The notes beneath the pieces are model-generated. The model did no database searches. It was not told the DNA's origin and saw only the letters and a program-made list of their open reading frames with translations. Shown piece after piece: positions 1 to 6,380 of a stretch of 7,149 bases of DNA (its first letter is position 1; each line of letters opens with the position of its first letter). A program made the translations under genes and the position numbers. Origin of the DNA: Actinomycetota bacterium (GTDB taxonomy: Bacteria; Actinomycetota; Thermoleophilia; Gaiellales; Gaiellaceae); the NCBI GenBank assembly GCA_013694685.1, contig JACDBY010000286.1, forward strand, positions 1-7,149, in the 5' to 3' direction.

Positions 1-38
1 TCGGGGTCGAGCAGCAGCAGCAGTTCGTAGTCGTGCAC
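1..38 (-). CDS. rpsF: 30S ribosomal protein S6, 5' end only (runs off the left edge)
   Basis: Read on the minus strand from a GTG at 38-36, the visible residues are (M)HDYELLLLLDP, which matches the N-terminal first beta strand of ribosomal protein S6 (typically M-x-x-YE-x-x-x-I-L-D-P). Two good ribosome binding sequences precede the GTG: GAGGG at 48-44 with a 5-base spacer and AAGGAG at 55-50. S6 binds 16S rRNA together with S18 in the platform of the 30S subunit; in actinobacteria rpsF usually heads an rpsF-ssb-rpsR-rplI operon, which would lie to the left of this window. Only 12 codons are visible, so the call rests on a short but characteristic stretch plus the strong RBS. The CAG repeats seen on the + strand here are just the CTG leucine codons of this gene. 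Confidence 0.78.
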   Translation of the reverse strand, partial: MHDYELLLLLDP

Positions 39-71
39 GTGTTCCCTCTCTCCTTCCCTCGGTCTGAATCG

Positions 72-120
72 GCCACACCGTCCGAAGCGCCGCCCGGGAA
101 GAGGCTGCGCGCGGCGTGGC
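72..120 (-). promoter_or_regulatory. possible leader hairpin of rpsF
   Basis: In the leader of rpsF (minus strand), GCCACGCCGC (120-111) can pair with GCGGC (93-89) and then GTGGC (76-72), leaving a 12-base one-sided bulge (88-77) and a 17-base loop. The structure ends 33 bases before the GTG start. Many bacteria have an S6:S18-binding leader RNA in front of rpsF with a stem and a conserved asymmetric internal loop, so the position is suggestive. I cannot see the characteristic CCG motif in the expected place, and GC-rich DNA makes such stems by chance, so this is a weak candidate. Confidence 0.22.
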
Positions 121-215
121 AGGAAGCCGCGGAAGGGTAGCAGTGCTTCTTCCGGTAACGATTTCGTGTTTCCGGGGCGCGAGACGCAAGCAGCGCGAGG
201 ACGCAGGGAGCATCC

Positions 216-284
216 ATGTCATCGGACCTGGATGCGACCGAGGACGCGGCGCTGCGCTCGGATCGCGCGCCGGAGACGCACTAA
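216..284 (+). CDS. possible small ORF, 22 residues
   Basis: An ATG at 216 is preceded by GGGAG with a 6-base spacer and opens a 22-codon frame ending in TAA at 282-284. The product would be a very acidic, soluble peptide rich in D, E, A and R, starting MSSDLDATEDAALRSD. The third codon positions are almost all G or C, as in the real genes here. It ends 45 bases before the GTG at 330. It could be a small protein, a leader peptide of the following genes, or chance. I recognise no family, and no peptide-modifying enzyme lies nearby. Confidence 0.3.
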   Translation: MSSDLDATEDAALRSDRAPETH

Positions 285-317
285 TTGTTGCCGGGAGGAG
301 CACTCCACGGCCCGGGG

Positions 318-323
318 TACGAT
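318..323 (+). promoter_or_regulatory. candidate -10 element (TACGAT), leaderless start at 330
   Basis: TACGAT fits the actinobacterial TANNNT -10 pattern and ends 6 bases before the GTG at 330, so transcription would begin at or next to the start codon. No convincing -35 is visible, which is common for such promoters. The GGGAGGAG at 293-300 lies about 30 bases from the GTG, too far to act as its ribosome binding site, which favours a leaderless reading. Confidence 0.4.
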
Positions 324-329
324 GGCCCC

Positions 330-614
330 GTGCGCAAGCTCTTCGGCTGGTTGGCGGGGCTCGTCGGGATCGCGGCGCTCGCGCGGCTCCTCGCGCGCCG
401 CAAGTCCTCGTCGCCGCTGCCGCGCCCACCCGCCGAGCCCGACCCCGCCATCGAGCTCCGGCGCAAGCTCTCCGAGAGCCGCGAGACCGCGCCGGCCGTC
501 CCGACGCCGCCCCAGTCGAAGGATGCCGCACGGGAGTCCGTCGAGGATCGCCGTGCCCGCGTCCACGCGAAGGCGCTCGAGGCAATCGACGAGATGAAAG
601 AGCCCCTGCCGTGA
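330..614 (+). CDS. small N-terminally membrane-anchored protein, unknown function
   Basis: This 94-residue protein has an N-terminal hydrophobic helix (about residues 4-19, LFGWLAGLVGIAALAR) followed by an RRK stop-transfer cluster, a proline-rich linker (about 26-38) and a charged, probably helical tail (about 39-90) rich in E, R, K and A. The layout suggests a single-pass protein with a cytoplasmic tail. I chose the GTG at 330 because the hydrophobic segment begins there and a TANNNT box lies just upstream; TTG codons at 285 and 288 would add 14-15 unconvincing residues. Its stop overlaps the start of the next gene by 4 bases (GTGA), so the two are probably translated together. I do not recognise the family; it may be actinobacterial lineage-specific. 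Confidence 0.68.
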   Translation: MRKLFGWLAGLVGIAALARLLARRKSSSPLPRPPAEPDPAIELRRKLSESRETAPAVPTPPQSKDAARESVEDRRARVHAKALEAIDEMKEPLP

Positions 615-1174
615 GCGACCCCGCCGCGCACGGCCAGCAGACCGAGCCGCCCGACACGAACGAGTTGCTCGGGCGGCTCGAGAGCCAGATCGCGGACCTC
701 GGCGCCGAGGTACGGCGTCTCGGGATCGCTTCGACGATGCCGCGTGAGCCGCTCGACGAGCCGGTCGCCGCCGGCGCGTACGCCTGGCTCGGGGCGCTCG
801 ACCTGCCGGTGCGGAGACGGCCGCAGCTGCCGAGGCTCCTGCTCGAAGGGCTCTTCCTCGCCGCCGCTGCCGCCGCCGCCGCGATCGCAGACCTCGACGC
901 CGTCGCAATTGCCGGGGTGATGGTCGGCGCCTGGGTGCTCGTCGCGCTCATCGAGTGGGCCGCCTCGCGTGCCGACCGCCGGCAGGAGCTGCCGCTCTAT
1001 GCCCCCGCTCCGCCCGCACCGGCCGGCGCCGACCCTGCGTGGTACGCGCCACCCGTCGAGCAGACGCTTCTCGACGCGGGTGCCGGCGACGACCAGTCGG
1101 TGACGGGAATCACGCGCCTGCCGCCGCCGGTCGACGAGGTCGAGGCAACGGTCGAGCAGCGCCCCGCCGGCTGA
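611..1174 (+). CDS. two-helix membrane protein, unknown function
   Basis: This 187-residue protein starts at a GTG overlapping the previous stop by 4 bases. Residues about 17-38 form a short amphipathic helix of coiled-coil type (NELLGRLESQIADLGAEVRR). Two hydrophobic segments follow at about 76-95 (alanine-rich) and 99-117, separated only by an IADLD turn, so a tight hairpin in the membrane with both ends on the same side is likely. The C-terminal part (about 118-187) is proline- and acid-rich and probably disordered. The frame stays open upstream to position 116, but that extension reads through the preceding gene in another frame and is arginine-rich noise, so the GTG at 611 is preferred. 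No enzyme motif is visible. The coupling suggests that it works with the 330-614 product. Confidence 0.7.
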   Translation: MSDPAAHGQQTEPPDTNELLGRLESQIADLGAEVRRLGIASTMPREPLDEPVAAGAYAWLGALDLPVRRRPQLPRLLLEGLFLAAAAAAAAIADLDAVAIAGVMVGAWVLVALIEWAASRADRRQELPLYAPAPPAPAGADPAWYAPPVEQTLLDAGAGDDQSVTGITRLPPPVDEVEATVEQRPAG

Positions 1175-1182
1175 GCGCCTGT

Positions 1183-1197
1183 TTCCGCTCTGCGGAA
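1183..1197 (+). terminator. short hairpin after the 611-1174 gene
   Basis: TTCCGC-TCT-GCGGAA is a perfect 6-base stem with a 3-base loop that begins 8 bases after the stop codon at 1174. No T-tract follows, so it is at best a weak or partial terminator between the small membrane genes and the acyltransferase gene. Confidence 0.25.
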
Positions 1198-1255
1198 TCG
1201 TGCTTCGCGAACAAGGATGAGGCCCGCCCGCAGCGCTCCGTAGGCTTCCGCGCGG

Positions 1256-2677
1256 GTGCTCTTCCCGACCGCCACCTTCGCGCTCTTCTTCCTCATCGTC
1301 CTGCCGCTCTCGTGGCTGACGATGCCGTGGCCGCACCGCTGGCGGCCGTTCATCCTCGTCGCGAGCTACGTCTTCTACGCCTGGTGGGACTGGCGCTTCG
1401 TCTTCCTGCTCGCGGGGTGCACCCTCTGGAACCAGGTGCTCGCCGTGCGTATCTGGCGGGCCGGGGCGCAGTCGCAGAAGCGGGCCTTGCTCGTCCTCGC
1501 GCTCGCCGGGAATCTCGCCGTACTCGGCTACTTCAAGTACTACGACTTCTTCGTCACCTCGGGCTCGAGCGTCGCCTCACTCGTCGGGGTCGAGATGCCG
1601 CTCGAGGTCAAGTCGATCGTCCTCCCGGTCGGCATCTCCTTCTACACCTTCATGGCGATCAGCTACGTCGTCGACGCGTACCGCGGCGCGTTCGAGCCGA
1701 CGACGCTCGAGCGCTTCGCCGTCTACCTGTCCTTCTTCCCGCATCTCGTGGCAGGACCCATCGTCCGGCCGTCGGAGCTCATTCCCCAGTTCGACAGGCC
1801 CCGCGATCCGCGGCGCGTCGACACGAGCCGCGCCTTCTACTTGATCGCAACGGGGCTCTTCAAGAAGGTCGTCATTGCCAACTACCTCGCCTCGTCGATC
1901 GTCGACGAGGTCTTCGCCGCACCGGGGCAGCACTCGTCGCTCGAGATCCTCATCGCGGTGTACGCGTACGCCGTCCAGATCTACGCAGACTTCTCGGGAT
2001 ACACGGACATCGCGATCGGGATCGCGCTCCTGCTCGGCTTCTCGTTCCCGCAGAACTTCGACTCGCCCTATGCCGCGACCTCGGTGCAGGACTTCTGGCG
2101 TCGCTGGCACATGACGCTCTCGCGCTGGCTCCGCGACTACGTCTACATCCCTCTCGGCGGCAACCGCGGCCGGCGGCCGATCCTCACCTACCGCAACCTC
2201 CTCCTGACGATGCTGATCGGGGGGCTGTGGCACGGCGCCGCGTGGACCTTCGTCGTCTGGGGCGGCCTCCACGGCGCCGCGCTCGTCGGCGAGCGGCTCT
2301 GGGGTGAGCGACGGGGCGCCTCGGCACGTGCGCCGACCGGCTGGACGCGCTGGCGCGCGCGCATCCTCACGTTCCATTTCGTCTGTCTCGCGTGGATCTT
2401 CTTCCGCTCGGACTCGTTCGGCTCCGCCTGGGAGATGCTTGGCGGGCTGTTCACGGGCTGGGGCGAGGCGTCGCCGCTCGTGACGAGCGGCGTGCTCCTC
2501 GCGATCGCGGTCGGGATCGGCTCGCAGTACCTCCCTGCACGGATCCCGCGACTCGTCATGGCGCGCTTCTCGCGGCTCCCCGTACTCGGCCAGGCGACGG
2601 TGCTGGCGCTCGCCCTCATGCTGACGAGCGCCATGGGGCCGGAGGGCGTGGCACCCTTCATCTACTTCCAGTTCTGA
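1256..2677 (+). CDS. MBOAT family O-acyltransferase (AlgI/DltB-like)
   Basis: This 473-residue polytopic protein belongs to the membrane-bound O-acyltransferases that pass acyl groups, usually acetyl, across the membrane onto extracellular polymers; AlgI (alginate), PatA (peptidoglycan) and DltB (teichoic acid) are relatives. The N-terminus LFPTATFALFFLIVLPLSW is typical of AlgI proteins. Further marks are GYFKYYDFF (91-99), LPVGISFYTF (123-132), FPHLVAGPIVRP (161-172), DFSGYTDIAIG (245-255), FWRRWHMTLSRWLRDYVYIP (280-299) and IGGLWHGAAW (321-330). H326 is the expected catalytic histidine, with H285 also conserved. Length is normal. An in-frame TAG at 1241 forces the start to GTG 1256; no ribosome site is visible, and a TAGGCT (1241-1246) could be a -10 for a near-leaderless mRNA. 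An SGNH hydrolase starts 8 bases downstream, so the pair probably modifies a cell-envelope polysaccharide; the substrate cannot be told from sequence. Confidence 0.93.
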   Translation: MLFPTATFALFFLIVLPLSWLTMPWPHRWRPFILVASYVFYAWWDWRFVFLLAGCTLWNQVLAVRIWRAGAQSQKRALLVLALAGNLAVLGYFKYYDFFVTSGSSVASLVGVEMPLEVKSIVLPVGISFYTFMAISYVVDAYRGAFEPTTLERFAVYLSFFPHLVAGPIVRPSELIPQFDRPRDPRRVDTSRAFYLIATGLFKKVVIANYLASSIVDEVFAAPGQHSSLEILIAVYAYAVQIYADFSGYTDIAIGIALLLGFSFPQNFDSPYAATSVQDFWRRWHMTLSRWLRDYVYIPLGGNRGRRPILTYRNLLLTMLIGGLWHGAAWTFVVWGGLHGAALVGERLWGERRGASARAPTGWTRWRARILTFHFVCLAWIFFRSDSFGSAWEMLGGLFTGWGEASPLVTSGVLLAIAVGIGSQYLPARIPRLVMARFSRLPVLGQATVLALALMLTSAMGPEGVAPFIYFQF

Positions 2678-2685
2678 GGTCCGCC

Positions 2686-3843
2686 ATGAGCGACCGCCCA
2701 CCGTCACCCCTGCCGCGGCTCCCCGACGAGGAGCCGCCGACGACCGAACAGGTCGCCACGACACCGGCCGTCGAGAAGCCCGAGCGTGCACGACGGACCG
2801 ACCCACGGCTGCTGCGGCGGCAGTGGAGCGCCGGTCACGCGCTCGTGATCTGCGTGGTCGCGCTCGCGATCGGGCTCCTGCTGAACGCGCCTGGCGTCCA
2901 CAAGTCCGCCTACAACAAGCCGGACGGCTGGCAGCGCGACCTCGCGCTTGCGTTCACCGGGCCACTCGCCGATCTCAGCCACGCGCTGCTTCTCGACCGC
3001 CCGCGCATCGGCGTGCAGGCGCTGTTCGGCCGGTCAGGCGCCGACGAGATCGACACGGAGATCGCGTTGCCCGCGACACCCGTGTCCAGGAACGGGAAGC
3101 AGACGAAGAAGCCGACCGGCTCGCCGAAGACGCCGACTGCGCCGCGAAAGGTTGCGTTCACGCCGACGAAGAAGCTGCGGCTCTGGGTCGCGGGCGACTC
3201 TCTCGTCATCGCGCCGGGCTTCGCCGTCGTCCGCGCGGCGGGGTCGAGCCCCGTCATCGAGTCGGTGGGAGGCGTCGACGGCCGCGTCGCAACCGGGCTG
3301 ACGCGGCCGGACGTCTTCAACTGGTTCGAGCACATCCGCAAGCAGATGAAGCTCCTGCGACCCCGAGCGGTCGTCCTCGGCTTCGGCGGCAACGACGACA
3401 AGGCGTACATGACAGGGCTCCCGGATGACGTCACGATCGACACGTTCGGCGGCGCGGCCTGGCGGCGGGAGTACGCGCGGCGTGTGGGCGGGATGATGGA
3501 CGTGATCAGCCGAGCCGGCGGCTTCGTCGTGTGGATCGGTCTCCCGCAGACCAAGTCGGCCGAGCAGACGCGGCGCTTCGACATCGTCAACGCCGTCGCG
3601 CAGAAGGAGGCGCGCGAGCGTGAGGGCCGGGCGGCGTTCATCGATACGTACACCATGTTCGCCGGTGACGACGGCGGCTACACCGACTACCTGGCCGATC
3701 CCAACGGCGCCCTGCGGAAGGTGCGCGCCGGCGACGGCGTGCACTTCGAGCGCGAAGGCGGCGACATCATCGCGCGTGAGGTGCTGAAGGCGCTCAACCG
3801 CACCTACGACCTGACGAGCTGGCGGAAGAAGCGCAGCGCCTGA
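2686..3843 (+). CDS. membrane-anchored SGNH/GDSL hydrolase, DUF459-like
   Basis: This 385-residue protein has a disordered, proline-rich cytoplasmic N-terminus (1-48), one membrane helix (about 51-69, HALVICVVALAIGLLLNAP), a basic lysine/proline linker (about 134-162) and an extracytoplasmic SGNH domain. The catalytic blocks are visible: AGDSLVI with nucleophile S172, GFGGNDD with N236 (oxyanion hole), and DGVHF with D350 and H353 completing the triad. It resembles DUF459 proteins. The ATG at 2686 has GAGG at 2676-2679 with a 6-base spacer, and lies 8 bases after the MBOAT stop, so the two form an operon. SGNH partners of MBOAT proteins (AlgX, AlgJ, PatB type) act outside the membrane as O-acetyltransferases or esterases. 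I infer the same here: it would place or remove acetyl groups on an envelope polymer. Confidence 0.88.
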   Translation: MSDRPPSPLPRLPDEEPPTTEQVATTPAVEKPERARRTDPRLLRRQWSAGHALVICVVALAIGLLLNAPGVHKSAYNKPDGWQRDLALAFTGPLADLSHALLLDRPRIGVQALFGRSGADEIDTEIALPATPVSRNGKQTKKPTGSPKTPTAPRKVAFTPTKKLRLWVAGDSLVIAPGFAVVRAAGSSPVIESVGGVDGRVATGLTRPDVFNWFEHIRKQMKLLRPRAVVLGFGGNDDKAYMTGLPDDVTIDTFGGAAWRREYARRVGGMMDVISRAGGFVVWIGLPQTKSAEQTRRFDIVNAVAQKEAREREGRAAFIDTYTMFAGDDGGYTDYLADPNGALRKVRAGDGVHFEREGGDIIAREVLKALNRTYDLTSWRKKRSA

Positions 3844-3879
3844 CGTTTCGCCGGCGTGGCCGCGGTGCCAGGACGCCGC

Positions 3880-4263
3880 ATGGACGCCGCCACACAGGAG
3901 ACAGTCGTGCCCTGGCTCGAGGCGCGCGCGTCACGCGACCTCACCCGCCTCGGGGAGCTCACCGCGCCGGATGCACGCTGGGAGAGTCCGGTCGCCGGCG
4001 TCGTCCACGGTCGTGCGGCCATCGTCCGTCAGGTCGAGGAAGGGTTCGAGGACACCGACCGTTTCGCGAGCGAGGTGCTCTCCGTCGAGTGCCGCGCCGA
4101 CCGCGCAGTTGTGGTGATCCACAACACCGGCCGGCGCGAGGGCGAGGAGCTGGACTCCCTGCAGATGCTCTTCCTCCGCGTGGCCGACCGTCTCGTCGCG
4201 GACGTCAAGATCGCGGTCGACGACGAGGACGCGGTCGAGGCGTTCTGGCAGGACAGGACGTAA
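3880..4263 (+). CDS. SnoaL/NTF2-like protein
   Basis: This 127-residue protein has the pattern of the SnoaL-like NTF2 fold: an N-terminal helical part (QETVVPWLEARASRDLTRLG), a first strand with DARWESPVAG, the HGRAAIVRQVEEGF helix, then strands around VLSVECRADRAVVVIHNTGR and MLFLRVADRLVADVKIAVDD, ending in EAFW. The family includes polyketide cyclases, isomerases and many stress-related proteins of unknown substrate, so no reaction can be assigned. I chose ATG 3880 because AGGA at 3870-3873 has a 6-base spacer; a GTG at 3856 would add 8 residues. It begins 36 bases after the SGNH hydrolase on the same strand and may be the last gene of that operon, though the functional link is unclear. Confidence 0.75.
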   Translation: MDAATQETVVPWLEARASRDLTRLGELTAPDARWESPVAGVVHGRAAIVRQVEEGFEDTDRFASEVLSVECRADRAVVVIHNTGRREGEELDSLQMLFLRVADRLVADVKIAVDDEDAVEAFWQDRT

Positions 4264-4273
4264 GGCGGCGGGG

Positions 4274-4500
4274 TCATGCCACCGCAGCGCAGATCGAGAG
4301 CTCGGAACCCTCGAAGCGGACTTCGAGCCTCGTCAGGATCCGGCGCAGCAGCGCGAGTGCCGCCCGGTTGTCACTCGAGACGAGCGGCGATCTCCGTGAT
4401 CCCCGCTGCGCGCGCCTCGGCGAGCAGCTCCGCGGCGAGTGCCGACCCGATCCCGAGCTGCTGGTGGTCGTCGGCGACCGGTTAGCCCCGGTGACGCGTC
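4274..4500 (-). pseudogene. GNAT acetyltransferase remnant, frameshifted and 5'-truncated
   Basis: No intact gene lies between 4264 and 4562, but the minus strand holds the acetyl-CoA-binding half of a GNAT in pieces. One frame (4478-4374) reads VADDHQQLGIGSALAAELL followed by AEARAAGITEIAARLE. This is the classic motif A, with QQLGIG as the Q/R-x-x-G-x-G/A loop. It then hits TGA at 4373-4371. The neighbouring frame (4375-4274) continues with SDNRAALALLRRILTRLE and ends ELSICAAVA-stop, the usual GNAT tail. One extra G near 4376 explains the switch. A second single-base shift near 4479 would join an upstream ASPGLT to VADDHQ. The N-terminal half is missing. This is a decayed gene, or an active gene with two sequencing errors, although the missing 5' half argues for decay. 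Confidence 0.72.
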
Positions 4501-4551
4501 AGCGGCCCGCACGCGCCTTGCCACACGCAAGGCGAGGCGGTCTGGCCGGGT

Positions 4552-4557
4552 CATACT
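4552..4557 (+). promoter_or_regulatory. weak candidate -10 (CATACT) before the M23 gene
   Basis: CATACT ends 5 bases before the GTG at 4563. If used, it would give a nearly leaderless mRNA, consistent with the absence of a ribosome binding sequence there. The match to the consensus is only partial and no -35 is seen. Confidence 0.22.
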
Positions 4558-4562
4558 GCATC

Positions 4563-5384
4563 GTGTACTCGTGGCCGTTGGAGCCGTTCGACCGGCCACA
4601 TCCCGTACGCGGCTACTTCAATGATCCGCGCATCTCGGGCGCGTCGAGGGCGTTCCATTTCGGGATCGACATCTCGGCGCCAAACGGCACTGCCGTGCAC
4701 GCGGTTCGCGGCGGCGTCGTGCATCTCGGCGGTCCCCGGTCGCTGTCGGTCGAGGCCGGCAAGCTCGCCTTCGGCTACTGGCACGTCGTCCCCGCGGTGA
4801 GCCACCTCCAGCGGGTCGAGCAGCATCAGATCGTCGGCCACGTCGAGGCGCCGTGGCTCCACGTCCATCTCGCCGAGCACCGCTCCGGCGTCTACCGCGA
4901 CCCGCTGCGGCCGGGAGCGCTCACGCCATGGAACGACACGACCCGGCCGCACGTGACGAGGATCGTGTTCTCGCGCAGAGGCCGGGCACTCTCCCCGGCA
5001 GCGATCTCGGGGGCAGTCGACGTGATCGCCGAGGCGCACCAGATGCCGCCGGTCGAGGTGCCCGCGCCGTGGCACCGCCTCCCGGTGACGCCGGCGCGGC
5101 TTCGCTGGCGCGTGCGCCGCGGCGACCGCACGGTACGGCCCTGGCACCTAACGGTCGACCTCGGCGAGGAACTGCTGCCGCAGGAGGCGTATCGGCGCAT
5201 CTACGCACCCGGCACGCGACAGAATCGCCCTCGCAAGCCGGGCCTCTACCGCTTCTACCTCGCTCATACCTGGAGCACGACGCTGCTCGCAGACGGCCGT
5301 TACCGCCTCGAGGTCGAAGCCTCCGACCTCCGAGGCAACAAAGGCAGGCTGCACTTGCCTTTCACGATCGCCAACAACCTGTAA
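4563..5384 (+). CDS. M23 (LytM-type) metallopeptidase-like protein
   Basis: Starting at GTG 4563 the protein has 273 residues. The first third is a LytM/M23 domain: PVRGYFNDPR (14-23), then HFGIDISAPNGTAVHAVRGG (32-51) with zinc ligands H32 and D36 in the H-x-x-x-D motif, and APWLHVHLAE (96-105) with the H-x-H pair H100/H102. All expected metal and catalytic histidines are therefore present. M23 enzymes cut peptide crosslinks in peptidoglycan. Residues about 122-273 look like a beta-rich domain ending in LEVEASDLRGNKGRLHLPFT, similar to Ig-like or filamin-like sandwiches. No signal peptide is visible from this start. The frame is open upstream (GTG 4491, TTG 4518), but the extra residues are not hydrophobic, so either export is unusual or the start is uncertain. 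It converges with the GNAT gene, leaving a gap of 28 bases. Confidence 0.8.
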   Translation: MYSWPLEPFDRPHPVRGYFNDPRISGASRAFHFGIDISAPNGTAVHAVRGGVVHLGGPRSLSVEAGKLAFGYWHVVPAVSHLQRVEQHQIVGHVEAPWLHVHLAEHRSGVYRDPLRPGALTPWNDTTRPHVTRIVFSRRGRALSPAAISGAVDVIAEAHQMPPVEVPAPWHRLPVTPARLRWRVRRGDRTVRPWHLTVDLGEELLPQEAYRRIYAPGTRQNRPRKPGLYRFYLAHTWSTTLLADGRYRLEVEASDLRGNKGRLHLPFTIANNL

Positions 5385-5412
5385 CGCTCGACCTCGACCT
5401 CGACGTGGCCGT

Positions 5413-6228
5413 CTAGCAAACCCTCTGCTCTGCGGTGACGGTCGGCGGCGACCAGATGTACGGCGTCGTGGTCGTCACGGCGAGGAAGTCGAGCCGCTCG
5501 AGGATCGGCCGGCTGTCGTCCGAGGCGTCGACTTGGAGATATCGGAAGCCACGTTGCGCAGCCAGGCTGGCGCGGTACACCACGATCGCCCGGTAGATCC
5601 CGCGGCGACGCCAGGCCGGCAGCGTGCCGCCACCCCAGAGCGTCGCGAACTCCGTTCCGCGCACAAACCGCACCCACCCGGCGCAGACGACGGCGGCGCC
5701 GGCCTCTGCAACGACTACCGTGAGCGCCTCGGGGTCGACCGCCCGTTCTGCTTCCAGATTGTCGGCGAGCCAGCTGCGGTCTTCGTGCCAGATCGCCTGC
5801 TCCATCACCGCGATCCGATCGAAGTCCGCTCGGTTGCGCACCTCACGCAACGACACGCCTGCGGGAAGAACCGGATCGCCGGCGACGCTGGCCACGTCGG
5901 CGATCACCACCGTCTCCACGTCCTCCGGCACAAAGCCAGCCGCGCATAACCGCTGTCCGAGGTCGGCCGGCCGATCGTGGGCGTGCAGCTTCCACTCGAA
6001 GCGCTCTCCGCGTTCGGAGAACACACACACCTGGCGCGCGATCAGCTGGTCGAGCTCGGTCCCCTCGAGCCCAGCGAGGTCGCGATAACCGAGGAACCCG
6101 CCATGCGTCGCGCCGACCACGCGCAGAAGCGGGCCGTCTTGCTGAGCTTTCACTCCCTCAGGCAACACGTCGACTCGGCCGCGAAGCTGCGTGTCGTAGA
6201 CGGCCAACAACGTGCTTGCATCGGGCAC
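5413..6228 (-). CDS. GNAT family N-acetyltransferase
   Basis: From GTG 6228 this is a 271-residue protein. The C-terminal half is a clear GNAT domain: a first strand with GVSLREVRNRADFDRIAVME (about 124-143), the core strand VVVAEAGAAVVCAGWVRF (171-188), then ATLWGGGTLPAWRRRGIYRA (195-214) with the acetyl-CoA-binding RRRG-I-Y loop, and FRYLQVDASDDSRPILERLD (228-247), ending in PYIW. The N-terminal part (LLAVYDTQLRGR, GFLGYRDLAGLEGTELDQLI) is a degenerate GNAT-like half, as in other long two-part actinobacterial GNATs. The acceptor is unknown. I prefer GTG 6228 over GTG 6258 because the family-like sequence begins there and a TAGAGT box lies 7 bases upstream; the longer start would add 10 residues, MARQSPRVGA. 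Confidence 0.86.
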   Translation of the reverse strand: MPDASTLLAVYDTQLRGRVDVLPEGVKAQQDGPLLRVVGATHGGFLGYRDLAGLEGTELDQLIARQVCVFSERGERFEWKLHAHDRPADLGQRLCAAGFVPEDVETVVIADVASVAGDPVLPAGVSLREVRNRADFDRIAVMEQAIWHEDRSWLADNLEAERAVDPEALTVVVAEAGAAVVCAGWVRFVRGTEFATLWGGGTLPAWRRRGIYRAIVVYRASLAAQRGFRYLQVDASDDSRPILERLDFLAVTTTTPYIWSPPTVTAEQRVC

Positions 6229-6235
6229 GGCGCCG

Positions 6236-6241
6236 ACTCTA
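6236..6241 (-). promoter_or_regulatory. candidate -10 element (TAGAGT), leaderless start at 6228
   Basis: On the minus strand TAGAGT (6241-6236) is followed by 7 bases and then GTG at 6228, the spacing expected when transcription starts at the start codon. No Shine-Dalgarno sequence is visible before either candidate start of this gene. Confidence 0.38.
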
Positions 6242-6380
6242 GGTGATTGCCTGGCCACCGAATCGCTCTGGACGATGGAAGCCGAAGCAAGGAGTCACCT
6301 CGATCATGCTGGGGGCGGAGGCACGTGCTGGCCGGGAACGAGCCGAAGCGCCGCTGGTCTGCGCGGGATTACCTCGCAGG

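Noticed and set aside
10..22. CAG trinucleotide run
   Set aside because: These are the consecutive CTG leucine codons of rpsF on the minus strand.
116..1174. Long + strand frame of 352 codons
   Set aside because: Only the part from GTG 611 is gene-like. The upstream part is arginine-rich and runs through the 330-614 gene in another frame.
281..1336. 351-codon minus-strand open frame
   Set aside because: It is antisense to two coupled genes, with low-complexity Arg/Gly content and no recognisable domain.
955..2307. 450-codon + strand open frame
   Set aside because: It overlaps the MBOAT gene in another frame; the translation is Arg/Ala/Pro/Leu noise while the MBOAT frame carries clear motifs.
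1577..2806. 409-codon minus-strand open frame
   Set aside because: It is fully antisense to the MBOAT gene, has R/E/D-rich composition typical of GC-rich shadow frames, and shows no family motif.
4371..4376. TGA in the GNAT remnant as a second selenocysteine codon
   Set aside because: Sequence after the TGA in that frame is not GNAT-like, whereas the adjacent frame gives the expected SDNRAALALLRR, so a frameshift explains it.
5387..5404. Three tandem copies of CTCGAC
   Set aside because: This is a very short repeat in the 28-base gap between convergent genes; such runs are common in GC-rich DNA.
6259..6380. Gap between the selenoprotein and GNAT genes
   Set aside because: I searched both strands for a small ORF or hairpin and saw nothing convincing.
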